Assembly (NCBI RefSeq): GCF_000518645.1
Contig: NZ_JADZ01000004.1
Location: 310,001-374,000 of the forward strand
DNA length: 64,000 nucleotides
Direction of reading: 5' to 3'
DNA from: Curvibacter gracilis ATCC BAA-807
GTDB taxonomy: Bacteria; Pseudomonadota; Gammaproteobacteria; Burkholderiales; Burkholderiaceae_C
The first letter of the stretch is position 1; each line of letters starts with the position of its first letter. Of this stretch, positions 53,334 through 61,860 are shown piece after piece. The notes below the pieces were generated by a model. The model did not search any database. It saw nothing but the letters and a program-made list of their open reading frames with translations, and was not told the DNA's origin. Both the position numbers and the translations under genes were made by a program.

Positions 53334-54233
53334 TCACACCGCCTGGATGGCCTGCACCAGCAGGTCTGCCAGGCTCTGGGCTTCGGGGTGAAGGCGGGCA
53401 CCCTTGTGAACAATCAGCCCCAGGGTGCGTGAGACCGTGGGGTCGGTCAGGGGCACGCCTTTCAAGCCGGCTTGCAGCGGGCCTTGCACGGCCAGGGCCG
53501 GCAACACCGCGGCGCCCAGGCCCGCCGCCACCAGGCTCAGGGCCCCGGTCACGTGGTTGACCTCGTAGCCGATGCTGGGGCGCATGCCGGTGCGGGCGAT
53601 GGCGCTGTCGATCAGCAGGCGGTTGCCACTGCTGCTGGACACGGCAATCAAAGGCTGCTTGAGCAGCGACTTCCACGACACGCTGCGCCGCCGCGCCAGG
53701 CCGTGGTCCTCGGGCACCACCACGACATAGTCTTCCGTGCGGATGGGCAGAAAGTCCAGATCCGCCTCCTGGCTGCCCAGAAAGTTCACGCCGAAATCCG
53801 CGTGGCCGTGCAGCACACTGTCCAGCACCATCTGGGCGCTCTCATCGATGATCTTCACGCGCACGCCTTCGTGCAGGCTGCGGTAGCGGCCCAGCGTTGC
53901 TGGCAGGATGTGATGCGCCACCGAGGGCACGCAGGCCACGGTGACTTTGCCGGTGCGGGCCAGCGCCCGTGCCTCCAGCCCCTGGTAGGCCAGGCGCAAT
54001 TCCTCCATCACGATCTGGGCATGGGCCTGCAGCTGACGGCCTTCGTCCGTCAAGGCCACGCGCCGCGTGGTGCGTTGAAACAGCTGGCATTTGAGCTCCT
54101 GCTCCAACTTCTCGATGCGCCGGCTGAGCGCCGGCTGCGAGATGAACAGGCTCTCGGCCGCCGCCTTGAAGCTGGACTTCTCGGCCACGGCCAGAAAGGC
54201 CTGCAGTTCTCCCAATTCGATATTGATGCGCAT
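53334..54233 (-). CDS. LysR family transcriptional regulator
   Basis: A 299-aa regulator. Winged helix IELGELQAFLAVAEKSSFKAAAESLFISQPALSRRIEKLEQELKCQLFQRTTRRVALT; effector domain of CbbR/CynR-like type (GKVTVACVPSVAHHILPATLGRY, LPALAVQGPLQAGL). The ATG at 54233 starts the conserved part; the much longer open frame upstream is not homologous. It is divergent from the porin at 54405. The AT-rich gap between them contains T-N11-A-like LysR motifs. Confidence 0.93.
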   Translation of the reverse strand: MRINIELGELQAFLAVAEKSSFKAAAESLFISQPALSRRIEKLEQELKCQLFQRTTRRVALTDEGRQLQAHAQIVMEELRLAYQGLEARALARTGKVTVACVPSVAHHILPATLGRYRSLHEGVRVKIIDESAQMVLDSVLHGHADFGVNFLGSQEADLDFLPIRTEDYVVVVPEDHGLARRRSVSWKSLLKQPLIAVSSSSGNRLLIDSAIARTGMRPSIGYEVNHVTGALSLVAAGLGAAVLPALAVQGPLQAGLKGVPLTDPTVSRTLGLIVHKGARLHPEAQSLADLLVQAIQAV

Positions 54234-54404
54234 GGGGCATTTATAAATCAAATTAATGCAATTGAACAAATGCCTGTCTCCCCGCATCATCACGCCGCTT
54301 TCGCCTTGGGAGCCCGGCCACGCCCATCCACGTGATGAGCCGCGGGCGCCGGGGTGGCCAAGCACATTCACCAAAACGACATCTCGGGAAACGAGGAGAC
54401 TTGC

Positions 54405-55496
54405 ATGAAGAACAAAGACGCGCCCCATCGGGCGGGCTATGCCGTGCCCACGCTGTTGCTGGGCCTGCTGGCGTCGGGCCAGGTGCTGGCCCAGAGCAGC
54501 GCCGTGGTCTACGGCATCATGGACGCAGGTGTGCGCAGCACATCGGGCATGGACCCTGCCAATGCCCGCTCGGTCGGCAGTGCCAGCATGATCAACAGCG
54601 GCATCAACACCACCAGCCGTCTGGGCTACCGTGGCACCGAAGACCTGGGCGGCGGGCTGCAGGCCCTGTTCTTCCTGGAGTCCGGTCTGAACATCAACAC
54701 CGGCGCCACCGCCAGCAGCACCAAGTTCTTTGACCGGGGCGCGTACACCGGATTGAAGGGCGATCTGGGCACGCTCACCCTGGGCCGCCAGAACACCTTG
54801 CTGGCCGATGCGGTGCTGCCGGTCGATCCCCTGGCCACGCGCTTTGCCAGCCTCAATTCGAATGTGGCGATCTCGGCACTCAGCGCCCACCAACTGGGCA
54901 TCGAGTACGGGGCCTCGGGCTCCAGCACGGGCAGCTACCGTCTGGACAACTCGCTGAAGTACGCCTACAGCGTGGGCAACACTACCGCGCGCGTGATGCA
55001 CGCATTCGGCAATCAGGCTGACAGCAACAGCAAGCTCTCGTCCAACGGCGCCAGTGTCGAGTACAAAAGCGCCAGCTGGCAGGGGATTCTGGCCTACACC
55101 CAATTCAAGACCGTCACGGGCCTGACCCTGAACGGCTATGTCAGTGGCGTGGCGGTTCCTGTCGGGGCAGGCCGGCTGAACCTGACCTACAGCGGGCACA
55201 GCGCCGACACCTCGGCCACGGCCAAGACCCGCAACCAGGTGCTGGGCCTGGGCGGCACCTGGCCGCTCACGCCGCAGCTCGATCTGCTGGTGGGGCACTA
55301 CCGCGTGAACCGCTCGCGGACCGCGGCTGTGGACGATGGCTACAACCGCACCATCGCCTTCCTCGAATACAAGCTGTCGACGCGCTCTCTGGTCTACCTG
55401 GAGGCCGACAACACGCGCTGGAAACGCGACTACCAGGGCGCCGGTCTGAGTGCCACCAGCACCGGCGTCTCGCTGGGGATCAAGCACAGCTTCTGA
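54405..55496 (+). CDS. Gram-negative porin (second in window)
   Basis: A 363-aa outer-membrane porin. The signal peptide is cut after VLAQ; SSAVVYGIMDAGVRS is the first strand; SRLGYRGTEDLGGGLQALFFLESG and LTLGRQNTLLAD are the standard blocks. The C-terminus GVSLGIKHSF ends in Phe. GAGGAG lies seven bases before the ATG. Only family-level similarity to the porin at 11756. It is probably controlled by the divergent LysR gene and may admit the aromatic esters handled by the neighbouring esterase. Confidence 0.93.
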   Translation: MKNKDAPHRAGYAVPTLLLGLLASGQVLAQSSAVVYGIMDAGVRSTSGMDPANARSVGSASMINSGINTTSRLGYRGTEDLGGGLQALFFLESGLNINTGATASSTKFFDRGAYTGLKGDLGTLTLGRQNTLLADAVLPVDPLATRFASLNSNVAISALSAHQLGIEYGASGSSTGSYRLDNSLKYAYSVGNTTARVMHAFGNQADSNSKLSSNGASVEYKSASWQGILAYTQFKTVTGLTLNGYVSGVAVPVGAGRLNLTYSGHSADTSATAKTRNQVLGLGGTWPLTPQLDLLVGHYRVNRSRTAAVDDGYNRTIAFLEYKLSTRSLVYLEADNTRWKRDYQGAGLSATSTGVSLGIKHSF

Positions 55497-55611
55497 GCGC
55501 CATCCTGGGCTGCAGGCGCTTGCTGCGTCGTGCGCCCGGTTGCAGAATGCCCAGGCGTTACCAGCCCTCTCCCCCTGCGGGGCGGCTGCAGCCCGACGCC
55601 TGGAGCCCACC

Positions 55612-56028
55612 ATGAATCCTTCCGATGATGAATTGGCGCGTGCGATCCACGAAGAGATCGCTGCTGCCGCGATAGCGGCGCGGCGCTTCGCGATCCGCAA
55701 CTACTTTCTGGCCTACGCGGTATCGGGTGTCATTGTCCTGGCCAGCATTGGCTCGGGCATCACGGCCGCCATCCATGACATACCCACCTGGTTCACCGCC
55801 TCCATGGCGGCCCTGCCCGCCGTCATGCTGACGGCCAGCACCGTGTTCCGGTTCGAGCAAAAATCCGCCTGGTTCTGGAAGAAGACCAAGGCGCTCGATT
55901 CGCTGGTGCGCAAGATCCGCTATGAATCGTTGGGCACCGTTGAGGCCAGCCAGGCTTTCAGCCGCATCGAGGAAGACCTGGAAAACGAATGGATTTCGTT
56001 CGGCACGGTCGGCCGCAGCCAGGACTGA
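55612..56028 (+). CDS. Two-transmembrane protein, SLATT/DUF4231-like
   Basis: A 138-aa membrane protein. A polar N-terminus is followed by two hydrophobic segments (YFLAYAVSGVIVLASIGSGITAAI, about 36-59; WFTASMAALPAVMLTASTVF, about 65-84), then a basic helical tail beginning RFEQKSAWFWKKTKALDSLVRKIRYE. This 2TM-plus-helix layout resembles SLATT domains, some of which are effectors of nucleotide-signal defence systems. No cyclase or SLOG gene is adjacent, so a defence role is not supported here. Confidence 0.55.
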   Translation: MNPSDDELARAIHEEIAAAAIAARRFAIRNYFLAYAVSGVIVLASIGSGITAAIHDIPTWFTASMAALPAVMLTASTVFRFEQKSAWFWKKTKALDSLVRKIRYESLGTVEASQAFSRIEEDLENEWISFGTVGRSQD

Positions 56029-56047
56029 TCACGCGCGGCTTGCGGGT

Positions 56048-56104
56048 GTTGCTGCCGTCCGAGGCTGTGGCAGAAGACTCAGGGCAGCAACGGCAAAAGC
56101 CGTT
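56048..56104 (+). other. Overlapping alternative hairpins before the MipA-type gene
   Basis: GTTGCTGCC (56048-56056) pairs perfectly with GGCAGCAAC (56083-56091). AACGGC-AAAA-GCCGTT (56089-56104) forms a second perfect stem using the same AAC, so the two hairpins exclude each other. No T run follows. Confidence 0.4.
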
Positions 56105-56171
56105 CCCAGTAACGGTGCGGTAAGTCGATGTCGGTGAGCATGAGATGTCTTCCCTGTTTTGAAGGAATCTC

Positions 56172-56960
56172 ATGAAAGCAATCAACCCACACATGCCACG
56201 GCGCCTGCCTTTGACCGCCCTGGCCCTGTGCCTGGCCTGCGCCCACGCCGCCTGGGCCGATGGTGCACCAGCCGACGCTGATCCTGGCTACGGCTGGGGT
56301 GTCGGCGGCGTGGTGTTTCCCCGGGTCCGGGCCTACAAGGATTTCAGGCACAAGACCGAGGTCTTCCCCATGGTGACGTATGAGAACGCCTGGGTCCGGG
56401 TGTTCGGTCCGGGCCTGGAGTTCAAGCTGGGGCAGGCCGGGCCGGTGGCCTTCGGGCTGACGCTGGCCTACGGGGCCGACGAGGGTTACCAGGCCAAGGA
56501 TTCCCCCACCCTGGCCGGCATGGCCGACCGCAAGGCCAGCTTCTGGGTGGGTACGCGGGTGGCCTGGCGCACCGAGCTGGCCCAACTGTCTGCCGAGCTG
56601 GCGGGCGACGCCTCGGGCAACAGCAAGGGGCAAAAGCTCAAGGTCGGGGTGGAGCGCCGGTTTGACCTGGGCGGCTTCGGCATCGCGCCGCGGGCCCAAC
56701 TGAGCTGGCAGGACCAGAAGTACGTGCAGTACTACTATGGCGTGGAGCAGTCCGAGGCCCGCTCCGGCCGTGCCGCTTACCAGGCCAAGGGCACCTTGAA
56801 CACCGAACTGGCCGTGCGCCTGGACTACCGGCTGGTACCCAATCAGACCACCTTTGTGGACCTGGGCGTGACCCGCCTGGGCTCGTCGATCAAGGACAGC
56901 CCGCTGGTGGACCGCTCGACCCTGCCCATGGTGCGTGTAGGCTACCTGTATCGGTTTTGA
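56172..56960 (+). CDS. MipA/OmpV family outer-membrane protein
   Basis: A 262-aa outer-membrane beta barrel. Signal peptide 1-29. WGVGGVVFPRVRAYKDFRHKTEVFPMVTYENAWVRVFGPGLEFKLG is the family's N-terminal block, and the C-terminus is MVRVGYLYRF with terminal Phe. MipA relatives link peptidoglycan synthases to hydrolases or act in stress and antibiotic response. It lies directly before a two-component system (14-base gap), a frequent arrangement in which the system controls the porin. Confidence 0.88.
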   Translation: MKAINPHMPRRLPLTALALCLACAHAAWADGAPADADPGYGWGVGGVVFPRVRAYKDFRHKTEVFPMVTYENAWVRVFGPGLEFKLGQAGPVAFGLTLAYGADEGYQAKDSPTLAGMADRKASFWVGTRVAWRTELAQLSAELAGDASGNSKGQKLKVGVERRFDLGGFGIAPRAQLSWQDQKYVQYYYGVEQSEARSGRAAYQAKGTLNTELAVRLDYRLVPNQTTFVDLGVTRLGSSIKDSPLVDRSTLPMVRVGYLYRF

Positions 56961-56974
56961 AAGGGAGTCGGCTC

Positions 56975-57649
56975 GTGCAACGCGTCCTGTTGATCGAGGA
57001 TCATCCCAGGCTGGCCAGCCTGATCAAAAGAGCCCTGGCGCAGGCCGGCGTCGAGTGCGATGTGCTCGAGCGCATGGACCAGGGCTGGGCGGCGCTGCAA
57101 AGCCAGGCCTATTCGGCGGCACTGGTCGACCGGGGACTGCCCGATGGTGACGGCCTGTCGCTGATCCGGCGCTGGCGCGACAGCGGCCAGCAGCTGCCCT
57201 GCCTGATCCTGACCGCGCGCGATGCCTTGCACGACCGCATTGCCGGTCTGGAAGGCGGGGCCGACGACTACCTGACCAAGCCGTTCTCGGTGGAAGAGCT
57301 GGTGGCCCGCACGCGTGCCTTGCTGCGCCGGGCGCCCGAGCAGACCTCGCTGGAGCCCCGTTTTGCCGACCTGCAGGTGCAGCCCCACAAGGCCCTGCTG
57401 GTGTGCGAGCAGCAATCGGTGCTGTTGCCCCGCACCGAGCTGCAGATCATGCTCACCCTGATCAAGGGGGCGGGTGATCCGATACGGCGCAGTGCCCTCG
57501 AGGCTGCCGCCTGGGGGCTGCAGGAGGCCGTCACCCCCAATGCCCTCGATGTGGCCCTGCACCGTCTGCGCAAGAAGATCCAGGCCCTGGGCTCGACCGT
57601 GAAGATCCAGAACCTGAGGGGGGTCGGCTATGCGCTTGAAGCCTTGTAA
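56975..57649 (+). CDS. Response regulator, OmpR/PhoB (QseB-like) type
   Basis: A 224-aa regulator. The receiver domain has VLLIEDHPRLA, the phospho-acceptor Asp52 in ALVDRGLPDGDG, Thr in LTAR and Lys in YLTKPF. The C-terminal winged helix ends NALDVALHRLRKKIQALGSTVKIQNLRGVGYALE. The start is the GTG at 56975 with GGGAG at good spacing. It overlaps the kinase gene by 20 bases. Confidence 0.93.
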   Translation: MQRVLLIEDHPRLASLIKRALAQAGVECDVLERMDQGWAALQSQAYSAALVDRGLPDGDGLSLIRRWRDSGQQLPCLILTARDALHDRIAGLEGGADDYLTKPFSVEELVARTRALLRRAPEQTSLEPRFADLQVQPHKALLVCEQQSVLLPRTELQIMLTLIKGAGDPIRRSALEAAAWGLQEAVTPNALDVALHRLRKKIQALGSTVKIQNLRGVGYALEAL

Positions 57650-59027
57650 GTGGGCTGACCTCAGCCTCAGCGCCCGGCTGATGTGGACCTACCTCGTGGC
57701 CTGGTTGTTCACGCTGTCGCTGATCGCCCTGGGCATTTTCTGGTTTCTGCGCGGCGATCCGCTGCACTGGGTGGACCACTCCACCCTGGCCGTGGCCACC
57801 GAACTGTCCGACCGCGTGCATTTCGATGCCCAGGGCCAGCCCACGCAGATCGCCATTCCGGACGAGGTTCGGTGGTTGTCCGAGCTGGCACCGCTGGACC
57901 TGGTCTATCGCATCTTCGACGAACAGGGCCATGAACTGCTGTGGTCTTCTGCGCGGGCCCGACAGGTCTGGCCAGGGGCCGCGCCGGCGCCCACCCCGCA
58001 AGAAGCCCATGGCCGGGTGTGGGTGGAGGGCCTGCCCATGCGGGTGCGCACGGTCTCCGTGCCCAGCCCGGATGGCGGCCCGCGCAGGCTGTGGCTTCAG
58101 GTCGGCCTCAGCGAGCGGCTGGTGGTGCTGTTCCATGCCGGCAATGGGGCCCGGTTGGGAGGCCTGATGCTGCTCATGGCGGTGCTCTCGGTGCTGCTGC
58201 TCGGGGCGGTGCAGTTCTTTCTGTTCCGGCGTTTGCTGGCTCCCGTGAGCCGGTTGTCCGAAGAGGCGGGCCGCATCCAGCTCAGTCGCCCGGGGCTGCG
58301 CCTGGGCACCGAAGGGGTGTTTCGCGAGCTCAAGCCCCTGGTGCTGTCGTTCAACGAGAGCCTGCAGCGGCTGGAGGATGCGTTTGCCCGGCAGCTGAAG
58401 TTCCTGGCCGATGCGGCCCACGAGTTGAAGACCCCGCTGGCCTTGCTCAAGGGGCAGATGGAGCTGGGCGACACCGATACCCAGGCCTTGATCCAGGACG
58501 TGGACCAGCTCTCCCGCCAGGTGCAGCAATTGCTGGTGCTGGCCGAGGTGACCGAGCCCCGCAGCTACCGCCATGCCGACCTCGACCTGGAGGCCATCGT
58601 CTGGGAGGTGTGCCACTTTCTGGCGCCCCTGGCCCAGCGCGCCGGCGTCGGCCTGGTGCCCGACATCGAATCGGTCCCCCAGGGTGTGCAAGGCGATCGC
58701 TCGGCGCTGTTCGTGCTGCTCAAGAACCTGGTGGAGAACGCCATCGGCTTCGCGCCCGAAGGCTCCAACGTCACCTTGCGGCTGCAGGCCCAGGCGGTGG
58801 TGGTGCGCGACGTCGGCCCGGGCATCGCGCCGGCCGACTTTGCGCGCCTGTACGACCGCTTCTGGCGAGCCCCTGGGCGGCGCGACGTGGGGGCCGGCCT
58901 GGGGCTGGCGATCTGTCTGGAAGTGGCCCAGGCCCACGGCTGGTGCCTGAGCGCGCGCAATGCCGAGCCCGGGGCCGAGTTCAGGCTGGGTCTGCAGCCC
59001 GCCATCGCGCAGGAGGTTCTGCCATGA
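57630..59027 (+). CDS. Sensor histidine kinase, partner of the preceding regulator
   Basis: A 465-aa membrane kinase. TM1 is about 17-39, a periplasmic sensor of about 130 residues follows, TM2 is about 175-200, then HAMP, then FLADAAHELKTPLALLKGQ with the phospho-acceptor His264. N box LKNLVENAIGFA; G boxes VVRDVGPGI and GAGLGLAI. It acts with the regulator encoded just upstream; the signal is unknown. Its stop overlaps the next ATG (ATGA). Confidence 0.93.
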   Translation: MRLKPCKWADLSLSARLMWTYLVAWLFTLSLIALGIFWFLRGDPLHWVDHSTLAVATELSDRVHFDAQGQPTQIAIPDEVRWLSELAPLDLVYRIFDEQGHELLWSSARARQVWPGAAPAPTPQEAHGRVWVEGLPMRVRTVSVPSPDGGPRRLWLQVGLSERLVVLFHAGNGARLGGLMLLMAVLSVLLLGAVQFFLFRRLLAPVSRLSEEAGRIQLSRPGLRLGTEGVFRELKPLVLSFNESLQRLEDAFARQLKFLADAAHELKTPLALLKGQMELGDTDTQALIQDVDQLSRQVQQLLVLAEVTEPRSYRHADLDLEAIVWEVCHFLAPLAQRAGVGLVPDIESVPQGVQGDRSALFVLLKNLVENAIGFAPEGSNVTLRLQAQAVVVRDVGPGIAPADFARLYDRFWRAPGRRDVGAGLGLAICLEVAQAHGWCLSARNAEPGAEFRLGLQPAIAQEVLP

Positions 59028-59458
59028 TGCGCCGCCTGACGACCTCTGTGCTGCTGGTGGCCTTTGTGGGCATGGCCAGTTCGGGGTTGATGATGCTGGT
59101 CGTGGACCAACCCTCTTTCACGATGCGCCTGCACCCGGTGCACAAAGTGTTCGGCATCCTTCTGGTGGCTGCCGTGGGCGTGCATCTGTTCACCCAGGCC
59201 GCCACCCTGCGGCGCCACCTGAAGGCACCCGTCGCCCGCAGTGTGGCCGGCTTGGTGTTGACGCTGTTGGTGATCTGCTATGCCCTGGCCTGGATGAACC
59301 CCGTGGCGCCTGAATCGGCGCAGCAACTCGACGACATGGCGCGCCGCATCGAGTCGGGTGAGGCCTGGGTGGCCCCCCAGGCCGTGTCGCCAGCTGCTCA
59401 GCCGCCAGGGCTGAGCCCGCAGCCGAGCTTATGCGATGCCCCCAGCGGTGGGCGCTGA
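59024..59458 (+). CDS. DUF4405-like membrane protein
   Basis: A 144-aa protein with three hydrophobic segments. FTMRLHPVHKVFGILLVAAVGVHLFTQAATLRRHLKAPV has the paired His pattern of DUF4405/cytochrome-b561-like small membrane proteins, so heme binding is possible. A Pro/Ala-rich soluble tail follows. It is coupled to the kinase by ATGA and may take part in its signalling. Confidence 0.7.
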   Translation: MMRRLTTSVLLVAFVGMASSGLMMLVVDQPSFTMRLHPVHKVFGILLVAAVGVHLFTQAATLRRHLKAPVARSVAGLVLTLLVICYALAWMNPVAPESAQQLDDMARRIESGEAWVAPQAVSPAAQPPGLSPQPSLCDAPSGGR

Positions 59459-59487
59459 GCTGCGCCTGCCTGACGGCCCGGCGCGCC

Positions 59488-60264
59488 TCAGTCCAGGCCG
59501 GCCTTGCCGGGTGCCCAGTAGGCCTTGCTCAGCAGCCGCTGCCGGGGCACGCCGTGTGCCCGCAGTGTCGGCAGCAGGCTCTGGATGGTGCGTGCCCGCC
59601 CGGTCAGAACGTAGCGCGAGGATGCTTCGGCGCCCGCCAGCACCAGCGCCGACAGGGCGGGCAGATGGGCGTCATCGCTTTGCCGGGCCACCAGTTCGGC
59701 CTGCAGGTGCCAGGTCTGCAGCAGGGCGTGGATGTGCTCGGGCTGATCCACCTCCAGGACGACGCGGGCCGGGCGCCATGCGGCCGCCAGGCTGATGCTG
59801 GTCTCATCGCCCACCAGCACGCCGGTGGCCGAGGGCCAGGCCGACAGGTCCAGCGACCGGCGTGGCCCCATCAAGGCCACGGCCTGCCCCACCCGGGCAT
59901 GGTGCACCCATTCACTGCCCGGGCCCAGGGCCAGGGCATGGGCCACAAAGCGGGTCTCACCGGTCTGCGGGTTCCAGTCGATGGGGGTGTAGCTGCGATT
60001 CGTCATGCCGGGGCCCACCTTGATCTGCAGCTTGTCGCCAGGCGCCCAGACCCGCCCGCGCAATGCCGGCCCTTGCACGGTCATCAGGTACAGGCCGGGT
60101 GCCAGGGCCTGGTGGCCGGTGATCACCGCCGAGAGAAAGAACAGCCGCGTGAGCAGCCGGGGCAGGGGGCTGTCGGTGGCGGCCGCAGGGAGCGAGTCGG
60201 CGCGGGGCGCTTCCGGGTGGGTACGGGGTAGAGCTATCAGGTCTTCGTGCATGGGCTTGTTCAT
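59488..60264 (-). CDS. Siderophore-interacting (SIP/ViuB-like) flavin reductase family
   Basis: A 258-aa NAD(P)H-dependent ferric-siderophore reductase type. The FAD-domain block GDKLQIKVGPGMTNRSYTPIDWNPQTGETRFVAHALALGPGSEWVHHARVGQAVALMGPRRSLDL is followed by the SIP domain (LVGDETSISLAAA, VLAGAEASSRYVLTGRARTIQSL) and the tail SKAYWAPGKAGLD. Role: releasing iron from imported siderophores in the cytoplasm. It is downstream of the TPR gene on the same strand, 87 bases apart. Confidence 0.85.
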   Translation of the reverse strand: MNKPMHEDLIALPRTHPEAPRADSLPAAATDSPLPRLLTRLFFLSAVITGHQALAPGLYLMTVQGPALRGRVWAPGDKLQIKVGPGMTNRSYTPIDWNPQTGETRFVAHALALGPGSEWVHHARVGQAVALMGPRRSLDLSAWPSATGVLVGDETSISLAAAWRPARVVLEVDQPEHIHALLQTWHLQAELVARQSDDAHLPALSALVLAGAEASSRYVLTGRARTIQSLLPTLRAHGVPRQRLLSKAYWAPGKAGLD

Positions 60265-60351
60265 CTTTGGGCTGAGGGCGTTGAAGATGGGTGGTGGAGC
60301 GCCGGCGATGGGGTGGGGCGCGGTGCCGTTGGGCGCGCAAGTGCTGCAGGC

Positions 60352-61125
60352 TCAACGCGCCTGCCTGATCCTGTCCAGCAAGGCTCGGGCTTCATGGCGG
60401 CGGGCGGCGTCGGTCAGTGGCCGGCCCGGGCCATCCGGTGCGGCCAGCGCCTTTTCCAGGTAGGGCAGGGCCTGGGCCTGCAGGCGCGACTCGACCAGGT
60501 ACTCGGCGTAGAAGTAGTTCGCGTCCAGGCCCCGGGGCTGCAGGCTCAGCGCCTTGGTCAACAGGGTGCGTGCCTGGGCCTTGTCGCCAAAACTCAGGGG
60601 CCAGCCCGGCACCTTGTAATACAGCACGCCCAGGCCAGTGTAGGCCGAGCCCTCCAGTGCCTGGTCGTTGATGTGCAGTGCTTGCTCGAAGCGGCTGCGC
60701 GCCTGCTTGAGCAGCGGCAGGGCGCCCAGGCCGCCCTTTTGCTCGGCCAGCGAACCGAGCACGATGCCCTCCCAGATCAGGGGCTCGGCCCGGCCTTCGT
60801 AGGTCTCGCTGACCATGTGAGCCTTGGTGGCCAGGCCTTCGAACCATTTTTCGCGGTCGCCGGCGGCCTTCTGGTAGCGGATGGTCTCCCACTCGCGCTG
60901 CAGCTGGCCCACGGCGGATTGCACAGGGGGGACGGGCGAGGCCAGGGCCCATGGGCTGAGGCCCGCGGCCAGGAGTGTGAGCAACAGGGTTCTGCGGCGC
61001 CGGGGGGCGCTGTGCCGCAGGCTGGCCTCTTCATGCTGTGCCCGGGCCACGTTGGCGCGCGTGGCAAGGGCGCAGTGGCTCGCTCCGCTGGCCGCCCAGG
61101 ACGCGGTGGGGTGTCGAACCTTCAT
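60352..61125 (-). CDS. Exported TPR-repeat protein
   Basis: A 257-aa protein with a long N-terminus and a hydrophobic segment (RRRRTLLLTLLAAGLSPWALA, about 42-62) acting as signal or anchor. TPR-like helices follow (LPLLKQARSRFEQALHINDQALEGSAYTGLGVLYY, ARTLLTKALSLQPRGLDANYFYAEYLV). Such proteins scaffold others in the periplasm; the partner is unknown. The ribosome site GGAGG precedes the ATG at 61125 but can be buried in a hairpin (see the leader entry). It is probably co-transcribed with the SIP gene. Confidence 0.75.
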   Translation of the reverse strand: MKVRHPTASWAASGASHCALATRANVARAQHEEASLRHSAPRRRRTLLLTLLAAGLSPWALASPVPPVQSAVGQLQREWETIRYQKAAGDREKWFEGLATKAHMVSETYEGRAEPLIWEGIVLGSLAEQKGGLGALPLLKQARSRFEQALHINDQALEGSAYTGLGVLYYKVPGWPLSFGDKAQARTLLTKALSLQPRGLDANYFYAEYLVESRLQAQALPYLEKALAAPDGPGRPLTDAARRHEARALLDRIRQAR

Positions 61126-61196
61126 GGTCTGAACCTCCGTTCATCAGGTCCAGACCCGCTCCTCACAAGGGCATGAGGATGGCAAACGGGTCTGGC
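61126..61196 (-). promoter_or_regulatory. Candidate RNA switch in the TPR gene leader
   Basis: On the minus strand CCAGACCCG (61196-61188) pairs with CGGGTCTGG (61159-61151), with an inner TCCTCA/TGAGGA stem. The 3' part of that arm, GGTCTGGACC, can instead pair over ten bases (one G-U) with GGTTCAGACC directly before the ATG, which would cover part of GGAGG. The two structures exclude each other. It matches no riboswitch class I know. Confidence 0.45.
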
Positions 61197-61261
61197 GATG
61201 ACGCATGGTCCGCCGGCTCGACTTACTGCACAGTTACCCGGCTCTGCACCGGTGTCAGGGA

Positions 61262-61849
61262 TCAGACCAGGCGGAACACCCGGATCACCACCGCGTCGCG
61301 TTGGGGCCGCAGGCTGTCGAGTGTGCCCACGTGCACGTGGTCGTTCAGCCAGCCGTAGCGGCCCTCGGGGGCCACGATCTCCAGTGTTGAAAACGCGTAG
61401 CGGCCGCTGCCGTCCTTGGGCGGGCGCACCAGCACGCGGTTGCGCACCGAGATGATCACGCCGTCATGCGTCTGCAGCTCGTACACCGCGTCCAGCGCAC
61501 GGGCGCCGTCGCGGCGTATCAACTGGCGGTCGGCGCCGCCGGGCAGCACTTTGCCCTTCAGGCCGGGGCCTTCAAAGGTGCCACCCGCGATCGGCACCAT
61601 GCGGCGCTCGCCCCAGGGTGAGGTGCCCAGGTCCAGGGTCGGCTCCAGGTCACAGACCGCTTCGTAGACGAACTCGGTGCGTGGCAAGGCCATGGGCACC
61701 CGGTCGGTGGTGGCGGTGGCCGGGGTTTCGGCGGCCCGGCCGGGTCTGACCATCAGCGTTGTGCCGGCCAGCAGGCTGGCCCCGAGCCAACGGCGTCGCG
61801 CAAGGGCTTGCATGCCCACCGGGCCGGTGCCAGAGACATCAGATGTCAT
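61262..61849 (-). CDS. DUF3237 family protein with Tat-like signal
   Basis: A 195-aa exported protein. ARRRWLGASLLAGTTLMVRPGRAA is a twin-arginine-like signal. The DUF3237 barrel follows (EFVYEAVCDLEPTLDLGTSPWGERRMVPIAGGTFEGPGLKGKVLPGGADRQLIR, then LDAVYELQTHDGVIISVRNRVLV). The family's function is unknown, but it is often found with aromatic-ester catabolism. GGAGG lies before the ATG at 61849. It starts 11 bases after the tannase-like gene, in one operon. Confidence 0.88.
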   Translation of the reverse strand: MTSDVSGTGPVGMQALARRRWLGASLLAGTTLMVRPGRAAETPATATTDRVPMALPRTEFVYEAVCDLEPTLDLGTSPWGERRMVPIAGGTFEGPGLKGKVLPGGADRQLIRRDGARALDAVYELQTHDGVIISVRNRVLVRPPKDGSGRYAFSTLEIVAPEGRYGWLNDHVHVGTLDSLRPQRDAVVIRVFRLV

Positions 61850-61860
61850 GACGGGCCTCC

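Noticed and set aside
53334..55700. 788-aa reading frame that would fuse a long N-terminus to the LysR regulator
   Set aside because: The conserved LysR protein begins at 54233; the extension runs antisense through the porin gene and has no recognisable domain.
55612..56028. Defence-system effector
   Set aside because: Only the membrane layout resembles SLATT; no partner gene for nucleotide signalling or restriction is nearby.
61126..61196. TPP riboswitch, suggested by ACCTGAT on the minus strand
   Set aside because: The conserved CTGAGA element and the second thi-box parts are missing, and the downstream genes are unrelated to thiamine.
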